A program made the position numbers and the translations under genes. Under the pieces are notes generated by a model that saw only the letters and a program-made list of their open reading frames with translations, did no database searches and was not told the origin of the DNA. From contig CAYGDY010000024.1 in the NCBI GenBank assembly GCA_964348795.1, positions 1 through 10,555 on the forward strand: DNA of 10,555 bases, given 5' to 3'. Positions 1 to 6,257 of this stretch are shown in pieces. How positions within the stretch are numbered: the first letter of the stretch is position 1; each line of letters begins with the position of its first letter. The stretch is from JADLAT01 sp964348795. GTDB lineage: Bacteria > Pseudomonadota > Alphaproteobacteria > Micavibrionales > Micavibrionaceae.

Positions 1-125
1 GGGGGCGGGGGAGGACAAAAAAACAAAAAAACTGGATTGCCGCGCTCCCCTCCGGTCGCTCGCAATGACGCGCAAAAGAAACTTCGTGTGCTTTGTGTCC
101 TTCGCGTTGCTCAGGATGACAGGGG
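1..125. repeat. Dispersed palindromic repeats, truncated by window start
   Basis: This stretch holds no convincing gene. It contains a degenerate GGATTGC...CGCAATGAC unit (about 33-70) followed by the right half of a TCAGGATGACAG-type palindrome (about 105-122). The segment running through CGCAATGACGCGCAAAAG and on to TTCGTG is shared almost exactly with 4650-4680, so this is another copy of the composite repeat seen four more times here. An open frame runs through it into the downstream gene, but its translation is only repeat sequence. Confidence 0.75.
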
Positions 126-172
126 AAGGGGGGTGTATTCCTTCTTTGCGCAGGGGGTGTGATCGTGATAAA

Positions 173-952
173 ATGATCCTGATGAGGGCTTTTTTACTCT
201 TTTTGATGGTGTGTTTTCTCGGCGGGCCTGCTGGGTCCCTCGCGCAGGACTACGAATTCACGCTGGGGGAAGAGGTGGTGGACCCTACGGCATCTGAAGC
301 CCCTTTCCAGTTGAAGGGGGCCGATCCGCCTACGAGCAGGACTGCTATACTGGGCGATGCGCAGGATTTTTCCTATGAGCGCCGGAACGAGCCGTCTTTC
401 GATCCCATAGAATTCCTGCCGCTGGACCCCCCCACGGGGCTGTCCGAGCGCATTGATCGTCTGGTCTACGGGATCAAGACCGACGTGCCGCCCGAATACG
501 ATTCTTACGGGTATCAGGTTCGCCAGCTTATGTCCCATATCGGCGGGGATCAGGCTTATGGGTCGCTGGCCGGTATCCAGACACAGATAGAAAATATCGG
601 CAAAGCCGAGGACCTTGTGGAAGTATGGCATGAGACGGTCTTGTCAGAAATTGCCCTGATTACCAAACAGATCGAGGCAGACAACGCCCCGTCTTCGCTG
701 AGGATCCGGTTGAAACTCAATCGGGCGCAGGTGGACGGCTTTTTCAACCATATGGCCGGATGGCTCCAGCGGAACAGGGCGTTGCTCGAATTTCTGGTGA
801 CCATTGGAAAATATCGCTTTACGTACGAGAACCATATTATTTATTTTTCAGAGTCCGAGGATATGTACGCCTTTGGCAAGCTGTATCTTGATCGTGAAAA
901 GATTCTCAAAGTCGTGCGGGATTACACGCCGTTCCGTATGATGGTGTATTAG
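173..952 (+). CDS. Secreted protein of unknown function
   Basis: 259 residues from ATG 173; ATG 182 gives 256 and is equally possible. The frame is open further upstream to 65, but that part is repeat sequence. The N-terminus is a clear Sec signal peptide: Arg-5, a hydrophobic run AFLLFLMVCFLGG, and a predicted cleavage after SLA (residue 24) before QD. The mature part begins acidic and proline-rich (residues about 25-105). It then becomes a mostly helical region (about 120-225) with charged amphipathic stretches, and ends in an aromatic-rich tail (YENHIIYFSESEDMYAFGK). No catalytic motif, transmembrane segment or known domain was recognised. Ribosome binding is weak: AGGGGG at 152-157 lies 15 bases before ATG 173. 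It is followed by a repeat block, so it is probably monocistronic. Periplasmic or exported location is inferred from the signal peptide alone. Confidence 0.75.
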   Translation: MILMRAFLLFLMVCFLGGPAGSLAQDYEFTLGEEVVDPTASEAPFQLKGADPPTSRTAILGDAQDFSYERRNEPSFDPIEFLPLDPPTGLSERIDRLVYGIKTDVPPEYDSYGYQVRQLMSHIGGDQAYGSLAGIQTQIENIGKAEDLVEVWHETVLSEIALITKQIEADNAPSSLRIRLKLNRAQVDGFFNHMAGWLQRNRALLEFLVTIGKYRFTYENHIIYFSESEDMYAFGKLYLDREKILKVVRDYTPFRMMVY

Positions 953-1256
953 CGCGCCGGCCTGCGGCGATTCAGTAAAAGAGCTGGATTGCTTCGCGTG
1001 CTTTGTGTTGAAAAGCGCTTTTCCTTCTTGTCATCCTGAGCCGTAGGCAAAGGATCCCACACAAAAAGAGATCCTTCGTTTCACTCAGGATGACAAGAAG
1101 AAAGACTCTTTTTACCGCGAAGGAACGAAGGGGCGAAGTTTTCCTTCCCTGTCATCCTGACGCGGAGCGGAAGGATCTGGAGTGTTTTGAGATTCTTCGC
1201 GTTGCTCAGAATGACAGGGGCGGTGCGGGGTGACAGAAAAGGCGGAGACAAAAAGG
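953..1256. repeat. Composite palindromic repeat block
   Basis: No gene was found in this gap. A hairpin has its left arm at 1024-1056 and right arm at 1070-1100; the outer 17 bases (CTTCTTGTCATCCTGAG) pair perfectly and the inner AAGGATC/GATCCTT also pairs. A second palindrome covers about 1160-1218, with arms starting CTGTCATCCTGA and ending TCAGAATGACAG. The stretch 1063-1218 is nearly identical to 3389-3545, so both are copies of one composite element. A partial GGATTGCTTCGC unit lies at 985-1000. Transcripts would fold into long stems, so the block may act as an RNA processing or termination site; that is inference. Confidence 0.85.
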
Positions 1257-1281
1257 GATTAGGGCAAGAGCCCTTTTTTTT
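1251..1281 (+). terminator. Possible intrinsic terminator upstream of the tail fibre
   Basis: AGGGC-AAGA-GCCCT (1261-1274) can form a 5 bp stem with a 4-base loop and is followed at once by a run of T (to about 1280). An alternative longer stem pairs AAAAAGGG (1251-1258) with CCCTTTTT. The stem is short, so efficiency is doubtful. Its place just ahead of the tail fibre's own ribosome binding site suggests it insulates that gene from upstream transcription. Confidence 0.4.
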
Positions 1282-1330
1282 ATGCCCCCAGTATAGTCAG
1301 ATTTTATTCACAATCATAAGGAGTTTACAC

Positions 1331-3352
1331 ATGACCGAGCATATCAAAATGCCCGCCATCACCCCGCTTGTGCGGGTGGTGGCGAGCGGCACGCAAGACA
1401 CGTTTGTCTATCCGTTTCCGATTTTTGCCAGTGAGGATTTGGCTGTCTATCTAGATGGCGCGCGCGCGGTGAGCGGGTTTGCCATTGCAGGTGCGGGCCA
1501 GACGGCGGGGGGCAGTGTGACGTTTGAGACAGCGCCGCCTGTTGACACGATTTTGACCCTGACCCGCGAATTACCGATTGAACGGGTCAGCGACTTTCTG
1601 GAAGGCGGAGAATTTTCTGCGCAGGCCTTGAATACCGAGCTGGACGTGCTGGTGGCCAGCCTGCAACAGGTGAACCGTAAAAGCGACATGATGCTCCATT
1701 ACGGGGATCATGAAGCGTCATCTATGACGCAACTGCCGGACCGTGCGATACGGGCTGGCAAGGCGCTGGGGTTTGACGGGAACGGGGATCCGGTTGCGGT
1801 GTCGCTGGCGGGCTCCATGGCCCCGCCGGATTTTACGCCCGTGGGGACCGGCGCGGTGACGCGCCCCAGTCATGACAAGTTTTCCGATGCGGTGTCGGTG
1901 AAGGATTTCGGGGCACTGGGCGATGGGGTGCACGATGACACGGTGGCCATTCAAAATGCGCTGAGCGCCCATGATTCCGTGTTCCTGCCTGTGGGCACAT
2001 ACCGGATTACGGGCACGATTACCCTCACGGCGCGGCAAAGCCTGTATGGTGCGGGGCAGTTTTCCGTGATCCAGTGCCAGAGCAATGCGTTCAATGCGCT
2101 GGAGCTGACCGAGGATTTTATTACGCTGGCTGATTTTCGGATCGAGGGCGGAAACGCGGGGATCAAGCTGTTCGGCAAGACGCGCCCTTGCGTGCAGTGC
2201 GCCGTGCGGGATGTCACGGTTTTCGGGGCCAATGTCGGTGTATTGCTGGACGGGCATAATGATGTCAACAATCCGTGCTACTGGAACAATTTTGACCGTG
2301 TGCTGGTGGAGCAACCGGTGCAACATGGCGTACATCTGACCAAGACGGGAGCCGGTGATACGCCCAATGCCAATAAATTCCATGCCTGCCGTGTGTACTC
2401 TCACGGGAGCGATATCACGGGCGCGGGGTTTTATGTGGAGCATGCCAGCTTCAACAACGCCTTCATTGACTGCGAGGCGAACGTCAAGGGTACGGCGCAG
2501 GGGTGCTTCATTATCGGGTCACAGTCCAATAAGACGCTTCTTATCAACCCGTACGCGGAGAGCAATAACGAGGTGCCCAATATCAAGCTGGAGGCGGGGT
2601 CGGTCGAAACGTCCGTTTATAACCTTTTGTCGGCTTCTAACGGGTCTGCGATATGGGATCTCTCGGGCGGGGAATATAGTGCGTATAATGCCGGTTTTCC
2701 GCACAAAAACCGCCTGCAACGCACGACGGTGACAGACCTCAATGCCACGCTGGCACGGTTCGATACGGAGTTTATTGACACGTCAGGCAGTGTCACGCTG
2801 GACCTGTCGCACTCGGTGCATCTGGTATCGTCGTTCGGCGGGGCGCTGGTGGTGAATCTGCCGAGCGCAGGCAGTGCCGTGGGGGTCATGATGGTGGTCA
2901 AGAAAATCGATTCCTCGGCCAATGTCATTACGGTACGCGAAACCGGCGGTGCGGGGCCGGACGGACGTGATTATTTTCTGGGCGCGGAGAATGATTACAT
3001 GATGGCGCTGTCCAACGGCGCGGAATGGTTTGTGATCGCCTCCAACCGCTCGCCAGGCAATACGCGGTATTTCGATGGAAGCGGCACGTATGATATCGAC
3101 ATGGCCGTGGATACGTATTTGCTCTCCAGCTTTGGCGGGGCGATGACCGCGCGGCTTCCCCCCGCCAATGCGCCCGAAGCCATTGGCAGAACGATTACGC
3201 TCAAGAAAACGGATGTGTCGGGCAATGTGATTACAGTGACAGAGCAGGGCGGAAGCGGCCCCGACGGGTTCGGGCAACCTTTGAGCGCGCAATACAGGGC
3301 CATTACGGTGGTATCGGACGGCGCGCACTGGCATATTGTCGGGAAGTTTTAG
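1331..3352 (+). CDS. Phage tail fibre / tailspike protein with T7-like N-terminus and beta-helix
   Basis: 673 residues. ATG 1331 is chosen because AAGGAG (1318-1323) lies 7 bases upstream; the frame is open to 1187 but only through repeat sequence. Residues about 5-125 resemble the virion-attachment domain of T7 gp17: FVYPFPIFASEDLAVYLDG, then LTRELPIERVSDFLEGGEFS and a helix with ALNTEL. Residues 190-204 (VKDFGALGDGVHDDT) are the hallmark start of the pectate-lyase-superfamily right-handed beta-helix of phage tailspikes, which continues to about 480 with many short Gly/Asn-rich strands. The C-terminus has two tandem copies of a roughly 95-residue module, from about 481 and about 580, sharing SSFGGA, ANVITV/GNVITV and GPDG. 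The role by family is host surface binding, possibly with polysaccharide cleavage; the substrate cannot be read. Trimer formation is expected by family. No other tail genes are nearby. Confidence 0.9.
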   Translation: MTEHIKMPAITPLVRVVASGTQDTFVYPFPIFASEDLAVYLDGARAVSGFAIAGAGQTAGGSVTFETAPPVDTILTLTRELPIERVSDFLEGGEFSAQALNTELDVLVASLQQVNRKSDMMLHYGDHEASSMTQLPDRAIRAGKALGFDGNGDPVAVSLAGSMAPPDFTPVGTGAVTRPSHDKFSDAVSVKDFGALGDGVHDDTVAIQNALSAHDSVFLPVGTYRITGTITLTARQSLYGAGQFSVIQCQSNAFNALELTEDFITLADFRIEGGNAGIKLFGKTRPCVQCAVRDVTVFGANVGVLLDGHNDVNNPCYWNNFDRVLVEQPVQHGVHLTKTGAGDTPNANKFHACRVYSHGSDITGAGFYVEHASFNNAFIDCEANVKGTAQGCFIIGSQSNKTLLINPYAESNNEVPNIKLEAGSVETSVYNLLSASNGSAIWDLSGGEYSAYNAGFPHKNRLQRTTVTDLNATLARFDTEFIDTSGSVTLDLSHSVHLVSSFGGALVVNLPSAGSAVGVMMVVKKIDSSANVITVRETGGAGPDGRDYFLGAENDYMMALSNGAEWFVIASNRSPGNTRYFDGSGTYDIDMAVDTYLLSSFGGAMTARLPPANAPEAIGRTITLKKTDVSGNVITVTEQGGSGPDGFGQPLSAQYRAITVVSDGAHWHIVGKF

Positions 3353-3388
3353 CGCGGGGGCTCAATACAGGGGACGTGTACGATTAAC

Positions 3389-3586
3389 AAAAAGAGATCC
3401 TTCGTTTCACTCAGGATGACAATAAGAAAGACTCTTTTTACCGCGAAGACGCGAAGGAACGAAGTTTTCCTTCCCTGTCATCCTGACGCGGAGCGGAAGG
3501 ATCTGGTGTGTTTTGAGAGTCTTCGCTTCGCTCAGAATGACAGGAGGGGGATCAGAATGACAGGAGGGGGATCAGAATGACAGGGG
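3389..3586. repeat. Composite palindromic repeat with 20 bp tandem end copies
   Basis: This fills the gap between the convergent tail fibre and acetyltransferase genes. 3389-3545 is nearly identical to 1063-1218: a half-palindrome AGATCCTTCG...TCAGGATGAC, a linker ACTCTTTTTACCGCGAAG, then a palindrome with arms CTGTCATCCTGA and TCAGAATGACAG. The right end is amplified as a 20 bp unit (TCAGAATGACAGGAGGGGGA) at 3532-3551 and 3552-3571, with a partial third copy at 3572-3586. No coding potential was seen. Confidence 0.9.
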
Positions 3587-3598
3587 TGGCGCGGGAGA

Positions 3599-4207
3599 TT
3601 ACAAGTCCAGTCCCTGCTCATTTTTGAAATCCGCCATAGGGCGGATAAAAACACGCAAGACGCCTTCCGAACGGGGGGAGGCCTGTTCTGCGGCCTCTTG
3701 AAAGCCATTGCGCAGAACGGCCACAATGGCAGGGGGATCGTTTTGATAGATCTTGTGATGCATGATGGAGGCCTTGACCTGTGGAATGTGGGGCGCGTGT
3801 TCGGCCACATAGCGCATCCGGCCCGTATACAGCAGGTCAGAGAGTTGTTTCCCCTGATAGGGCGAGCGTACATGGACGTCGGTAAAAAGGGCCTTTGTGA
3901 TCTGCTTCGTTTCAGGGTCAGCGGGCAGAAAAAGTTCGGCCTGTCCCACGACGGTATGCCCCTCATGCGGGGTGCGCTCCAGAAGGACGAAGTTTTTGTG
4001 GCTGGCGATGTTAAAGGCCGTTCTCCAGTGCTCGCCCTGTGTCTTTTCGATTTTGCTCAGGATGTGGGATTTGGTCTGTTTCGAGACTTCGGGTTCTTTT
4101 TGATCGTGATAACAGGCTGTTGAAACTTCCTGAAAGAGTGTGAAGTCTTCCTCGGTGTTCTCCAGAACGGCACAAAACACGTCATTTTTTTCTATAAGGA
4201 TACGCAT
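3599..4207 (-). CDS. GNAT-family N-acetyltransferase (predicted)
   Basis: 202 residues on the minus strand. By family it would transfer an acetyl group from acetyl-CoA to an amine; the substrate is unknown. The GNAT core is visible at residues about 85-172: a strand with VVGQAELFL, then DVHVRSPYQGKQLSDLLYTGRM-like motif A (about 110-131), a strand VKASIMHH (144-151), and motif B-like IVAVLRNGF (161-169), typical of the 'higher-numbered Asn/ageing helix then GF' ending. The usual Q/RxxGxG/A loop appears as RSPYQGKQ, with Gln in the second Gly position. The first 70 residues are charged and not recognised. The start at 4207 has only a weak purine stretch (AAAAAGACGG) upstream. It is transcribed divergently from the 95-residue gene and convergently with the tail fibre; its stop lies 12 bases past the tandem repeat. 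Likely cargo rather than phage structure. Confidence 0.7.
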   Translation of the reverse strand: MRILIEKNDVFCAVLENTEEDFTLFQEVSTACYHDQKEPEVSKQTKSHILSKIEKTQGEHWRTAFNIASHKNFVLLERTPHEGHTVVGQAELFLPADPETKQITKALFTDVHVRSPYQGKQLSDLLYTGRMRYVAEHAPHIPQVKASIMHHKIYQNDPPAIVAVLRNGFQEAAEQASPRSEGVLRVFIRPMADFKNEQGLDL

Positions 4208-4285
4208 GCCGTCTTTTTACATAGCTTGAGTTTCTTTGTCAATTTTTTTTCACAATTTACCATATAAAAAGGAGTGAAATGTCCT
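4208..4285. promoter_or_regulatory. AT-rich divergent promoter region
   Basis: This is the only strongly AT-rich gap in the first half of the window and it separates two divergent genes. For the plus strand, TTGTCA (4236-4241) could be a -35 box, with a -10 in the TACCATATAAA stretch (4258-4268), although the spacing to the best TATAAA is long. AAGGAG (4269-4274) is the ribosome binding site of the 95-residue gene. The minus-strand promoter could not be pinned down. Confidence 0.4.
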
Positions 4286-4573
4286 ATGCCAGAATTAGAA
4301 CACGATACACGCGCGCGGATTGCCGCGTTTTTACCGCAGGCGATCGGGACGGCGCTGGAGTCCTATCAAACCTTCACGGCGCATACGCCGCTGGACAAAG
4401 CTTCGGAGTTCAAGGCCCATCATGATGCCTGCAAGGTGGCGCTGGCGCATATCGAGCTTTTGATCAAGCTGGCGCGCTGGGCGGAGTTGCCGGACCCCGA
4501 AACGGTCGATGAAGACCAGCAAAAGCTCTTGATGCACCTGATTGAAAACGCGAAGGGGGAGCTGGGAGAATGA
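4286..4573 (+). CDS. Small helical protein, candidate phage small terminase
   Basis: 95 residues. ATG 4286 is preferred because AAGGAG (4269-4274) sits 11 bases upstream; an in-frame GTG at 4274 overlaps that site, and ATG 4279 is in another frame. The protein is predicted to be almost all helix, acidic overall, with a central helix rich in His and hydrophobics (FKAHHDACKVALAHIELLIKLARW, about 43-66 in all) and a C-terminal helix. No signal peptide or membrane segment. No family was recognised from sequence. Position is the main clue: in T7 the order is tail fibre (17), holin, small terminase (18, 89 residues), spanin, large terminase (19). Here this gene lies between a gp17-like fibre and a gp19-like terminase and has the right size. 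The small-terminase role is therefore inference only. Confidence 0.6.
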   Translation: MPELEHDTRARIAAFLPQAIGTALESYQTFTAHTPLDKASEFKAHHDACKVALAHIELLIKLARWAELPDPETVDEDQQKLLMHLIENAKGELGE

Positions 4574-4599
4574 GGGGGAAGAACAAGGTTTCACCACCT

Positions 4600-4839
4600 G
4601 TCACCCGCGAGGCTGTGGCGATCCAGAAAGAGCTGGATTGCTTCGCGTACACTCGCAATGACGCGCAAAAGAAACTTCGTGCTCTTTGTGTTGAAAAGCG
4701 CTTGTCCTTTTTGTCATCCTGACGCGAAGCGGAAGGATCTGGAGTGTTTTGAGATCCTTCGCGTTGCTCAGGATGACAGGGAGGGGGCTCAGGATGACAG
4801 GGAGGGGGCTCAGGATGACAGGGGAAAGGCGGCTCAGGA
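4600..4839. repeat. Composite palindromic repeat with 21 bp tandem end copies
   Basis: Fills the gap between the convergent 95-residue gene and the metallopeptidase gene. It begins with GTCACCCGCGAGGC...GTGGCGATCCAG (about 4600-4627, also at 6134-6172), then GGATTGCTTCGCG...CGCAATGACG (4634-4663), then a palindrome from TGTCATCCTGACGCGAAGCG (about 4711) to TCAGGATGACAG (4779). The right end is amplified in 21 bp units (CTCAGGATGACAGGGAGGGG plus G) at 4767-4787 and 4788-4808, with diverged copies at 4809-4832 and 4833-4845; the last one provides the neighbouring stop codon. An open frame crosses it on the plus strand but codes only for repeat sequence. Confidence 0.9.
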
Positions 4840-6024
4840 TTACGGTTTGAAGGGCGCGGGGATTGGTGCGGGGGCCGCAGGAGAGGGTTTTTCTTCTGTC
4901 GGGGCGGGCAATACGAGGTTATCGGGGAGTTCATCGTAAAGCGCTGTGATTTTTTCTTGTGTGAAGGGATCATGCACGAGGGACGGCAGGCGGCGCTCCA
5001 TGGCTTCCAGATATTCCTTCACCATTTCCTTGGCCATGGGATCGTTGTCGAACGCCCCGTTGCGGTCAAGGGCAGAGATTACAATGTAATTGGTCTGGGC
5101 GGGATTGTTCAAAGGAAAGCTGTAGGGCAGGATGTCTGTGTCCCTCAAAATTTCTCCGGCTTCAAAGGTCAGCTCGTGGACTTTACGGGACAGGGCTTCG
5201 TCTTTGTTTTCCTGTCCCTGAAATTCTGGCCGTGGGCCATGGGGCCCCGGGTCAAAATACAGGTTGGTGCTATGGCCGTCTGTGTTACTGGACGCGATCA
5301 GATCATTCATCGTTCCTATGGCGCGTACATCGTGCCAGACCTCTACGGCTTTGAGGCGCTGGGCGCGTTCTTCCGGTGACGCTGAATCGGCCAGATATTT
5401 CTGAATTCCCCGTATATCGGCTTCGTTTTCCCCTCTGACATCATGCAGGGCGTTGAGGGCGGAGTTCTCATCGGGTTTCAGTCTGAATTTCCCATGTCCC
5501 TGTGCGACATGGGAGGCTTCGTGGTAAAATGTTATACGGGCAAATTCAACAGGCGGCACACCCCCGAGATTGAAAGATTTTACGGCAGGATCGTCTGCGT
5601 TGAGACCGGCAAGATTTTGATTCAAAAATGTTGTGTAGTAGCTGTCGGCGGCTTCTTTTGTTGGAGAGTTTTTTAAAGAAATGATGGCAAAAACAGGATT
5701 GTTCTTGAGCTGGTTGCCGGCATTTTTGTGGTCCAGAAAGTGCGTTTTGATTTCTGTCAAAGTATCAGAGGCAAGGGATTCTACAAGAAAACGCTCTATG
5801 GGATTGAAGGGTTTCAACGCATTGTCGATAAGGTAATCCCCCAGAGCGGGATGCTGGGCGGGGTCTGTGATGATCACGTTTGAAAAGCCCGTCGCGCCTA
5901 GAATTTGCGCGTCCGTCAGCCCCAGATAGCTTTGAATCTGCGGGTCCATATAGACCTTGGGCGCGTCTGGCCCGTTGAACAGGTCTTTGATGCTTGCGGT
6001 GTCGTCCAGTCCCATACAGGCCAT
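4840..6024 (-). CDS. Predicted zinc metallopeptidase (HExxH)
   Basis: 394 residues on the minus strand. Residues 161-178 (FARITFYHEASHVAQGHG) contain the zincin motif HEASH (168-172): two His ligands and the catalytic Glu. About 27 residues later, RGENEADIRG (197-206) has the E-x-E-A-D arrangement that supplies the third, glutamate ligand in gluzincin-type peptidases; Glu-199 or Glu-201 is the candidate. The rest is not assignable: an N-terminal acidic region, a helical region (about 75-130), a second half rich in acidic helices (about 270-350), and a Pro/Ala tail (372-394). No signal peptide or membrane segment, so a cytosolic location or non-Sec export is expected. No good ribosome binding site was seen at 6024 or at the alternative Met-4 (6015). 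The stop codon lies inside a diverged copy of the tandem repeat. The substrate is unknown. It sits between the two proposed terminase genes in opposite orientation, as inserted cargo would. Confidence 0.75.
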   Translation of the reverse strand: MACMGLDDTASIKDLFNGPDAPKVYMDPQIQSYLGLTDAQILGATGFSNVIITDPAQHPALGDYLIDNALKPFNPIERFLVESLASDTLTEIKTHFLDHKNAGNQLKNNPVFAIISLKNSPTKEAADSYYTTFLNQNLAGLNADDPAVKSFNLGGVPPVEFARITFYHEASHVAQGHGKFRLKPDENSALNALHDVRGENEADIRGIQKYLADSASPEERAQRLKAVEVWHDVRAIGTMNDLIASSNTDGHSTNLYFDPGPHGPRPEFQGQENKDEALSRKVHELTFEAGEILRDTDILPYSFPLNNPAQTNYIVISALDRNGAFDNDPMAKEMVKEYLEAMERRLPSLVHDPFTQEKITALYDELPDNLVLPAPTEEKPSPAAPAPIPAPFKP

Positions 6025-6049
6025 TTTACAGGGGGGAGGTTAATGGCGT

Positions 6050-6225
6050 GTTAATGAGGAGTGCTTCGCGTCTTCGCGGTTCAAAAAAAGGAAGGTCCCC
6101 GCTTTCGCGGGGAAGGCAGATTTTTTACAGGCGTCACCCGCGAGGCCTCTTCCAGAGGCCGTGGCGATCCAGAAAGTTTAAAGGACTGGATTGCTTCGCT
6201 GTGCTCGCAATGACGAAGAAACGTC
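6050..6225. repeat. Several short palindromes of the dispersed repeat families
   Basis: Gap between the divergent metallopeptidase and terminase genes. CCCCGC-TTTC-GCGGGG forms a perfect hairpin at 6097-6112. GGCCTCT-TCC-AGAGGCC (6144-6160) forms a second, embedded in the GTCACCCGCGAGG...GTGGCGATCCAG unit also present at about 4600-4627. A GGATTGCTTCGCTG...CGCAATGACG unit lies at 6187-6215. No promoter could be picked out with confidence. The open frame that continues upstream of the terminase start runs through these repeats and is not considered coding. Confidence 0.8.
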
Positions 6226-6257
6226 TGACAAAAAACAAAAAAACAGGGAGAAACACG

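Noticed and set aside
65..172. N-terminal extension of the first secreted protein
   Set aside because: It translates dispersed repeat sequence (FALLRMTG-type peptide) and would bury the signal peptide.
1187..1330. N-terminal extension of the tail fibre
   Set aside because: Also repeat translation, and it crosses a terminator-like T run; ATG 1331 has a good ribosome binding site.
1718..2443. 241-codon open frame antisense to the tail fibre
   Set aside because: High-GC shadow with His/Arg-rich composition, no ribosome binding site and no recognisable domain; the sense strand is clearly coding.
4658..4939. Plus-strand open frame of 93 codons
   Set aside because: It encodes only tandem repeat peptides (AQDDREG) and the antisense of the metallopeptidase end.
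5994..6257. N-terminal extension of the terminase
   Set aside because: Runs through palindromic repeats and overlaps the divergent metallopeptidase start; ATG 6258 has AGGGAG at proper spacing and fits T7 gp19-like length.
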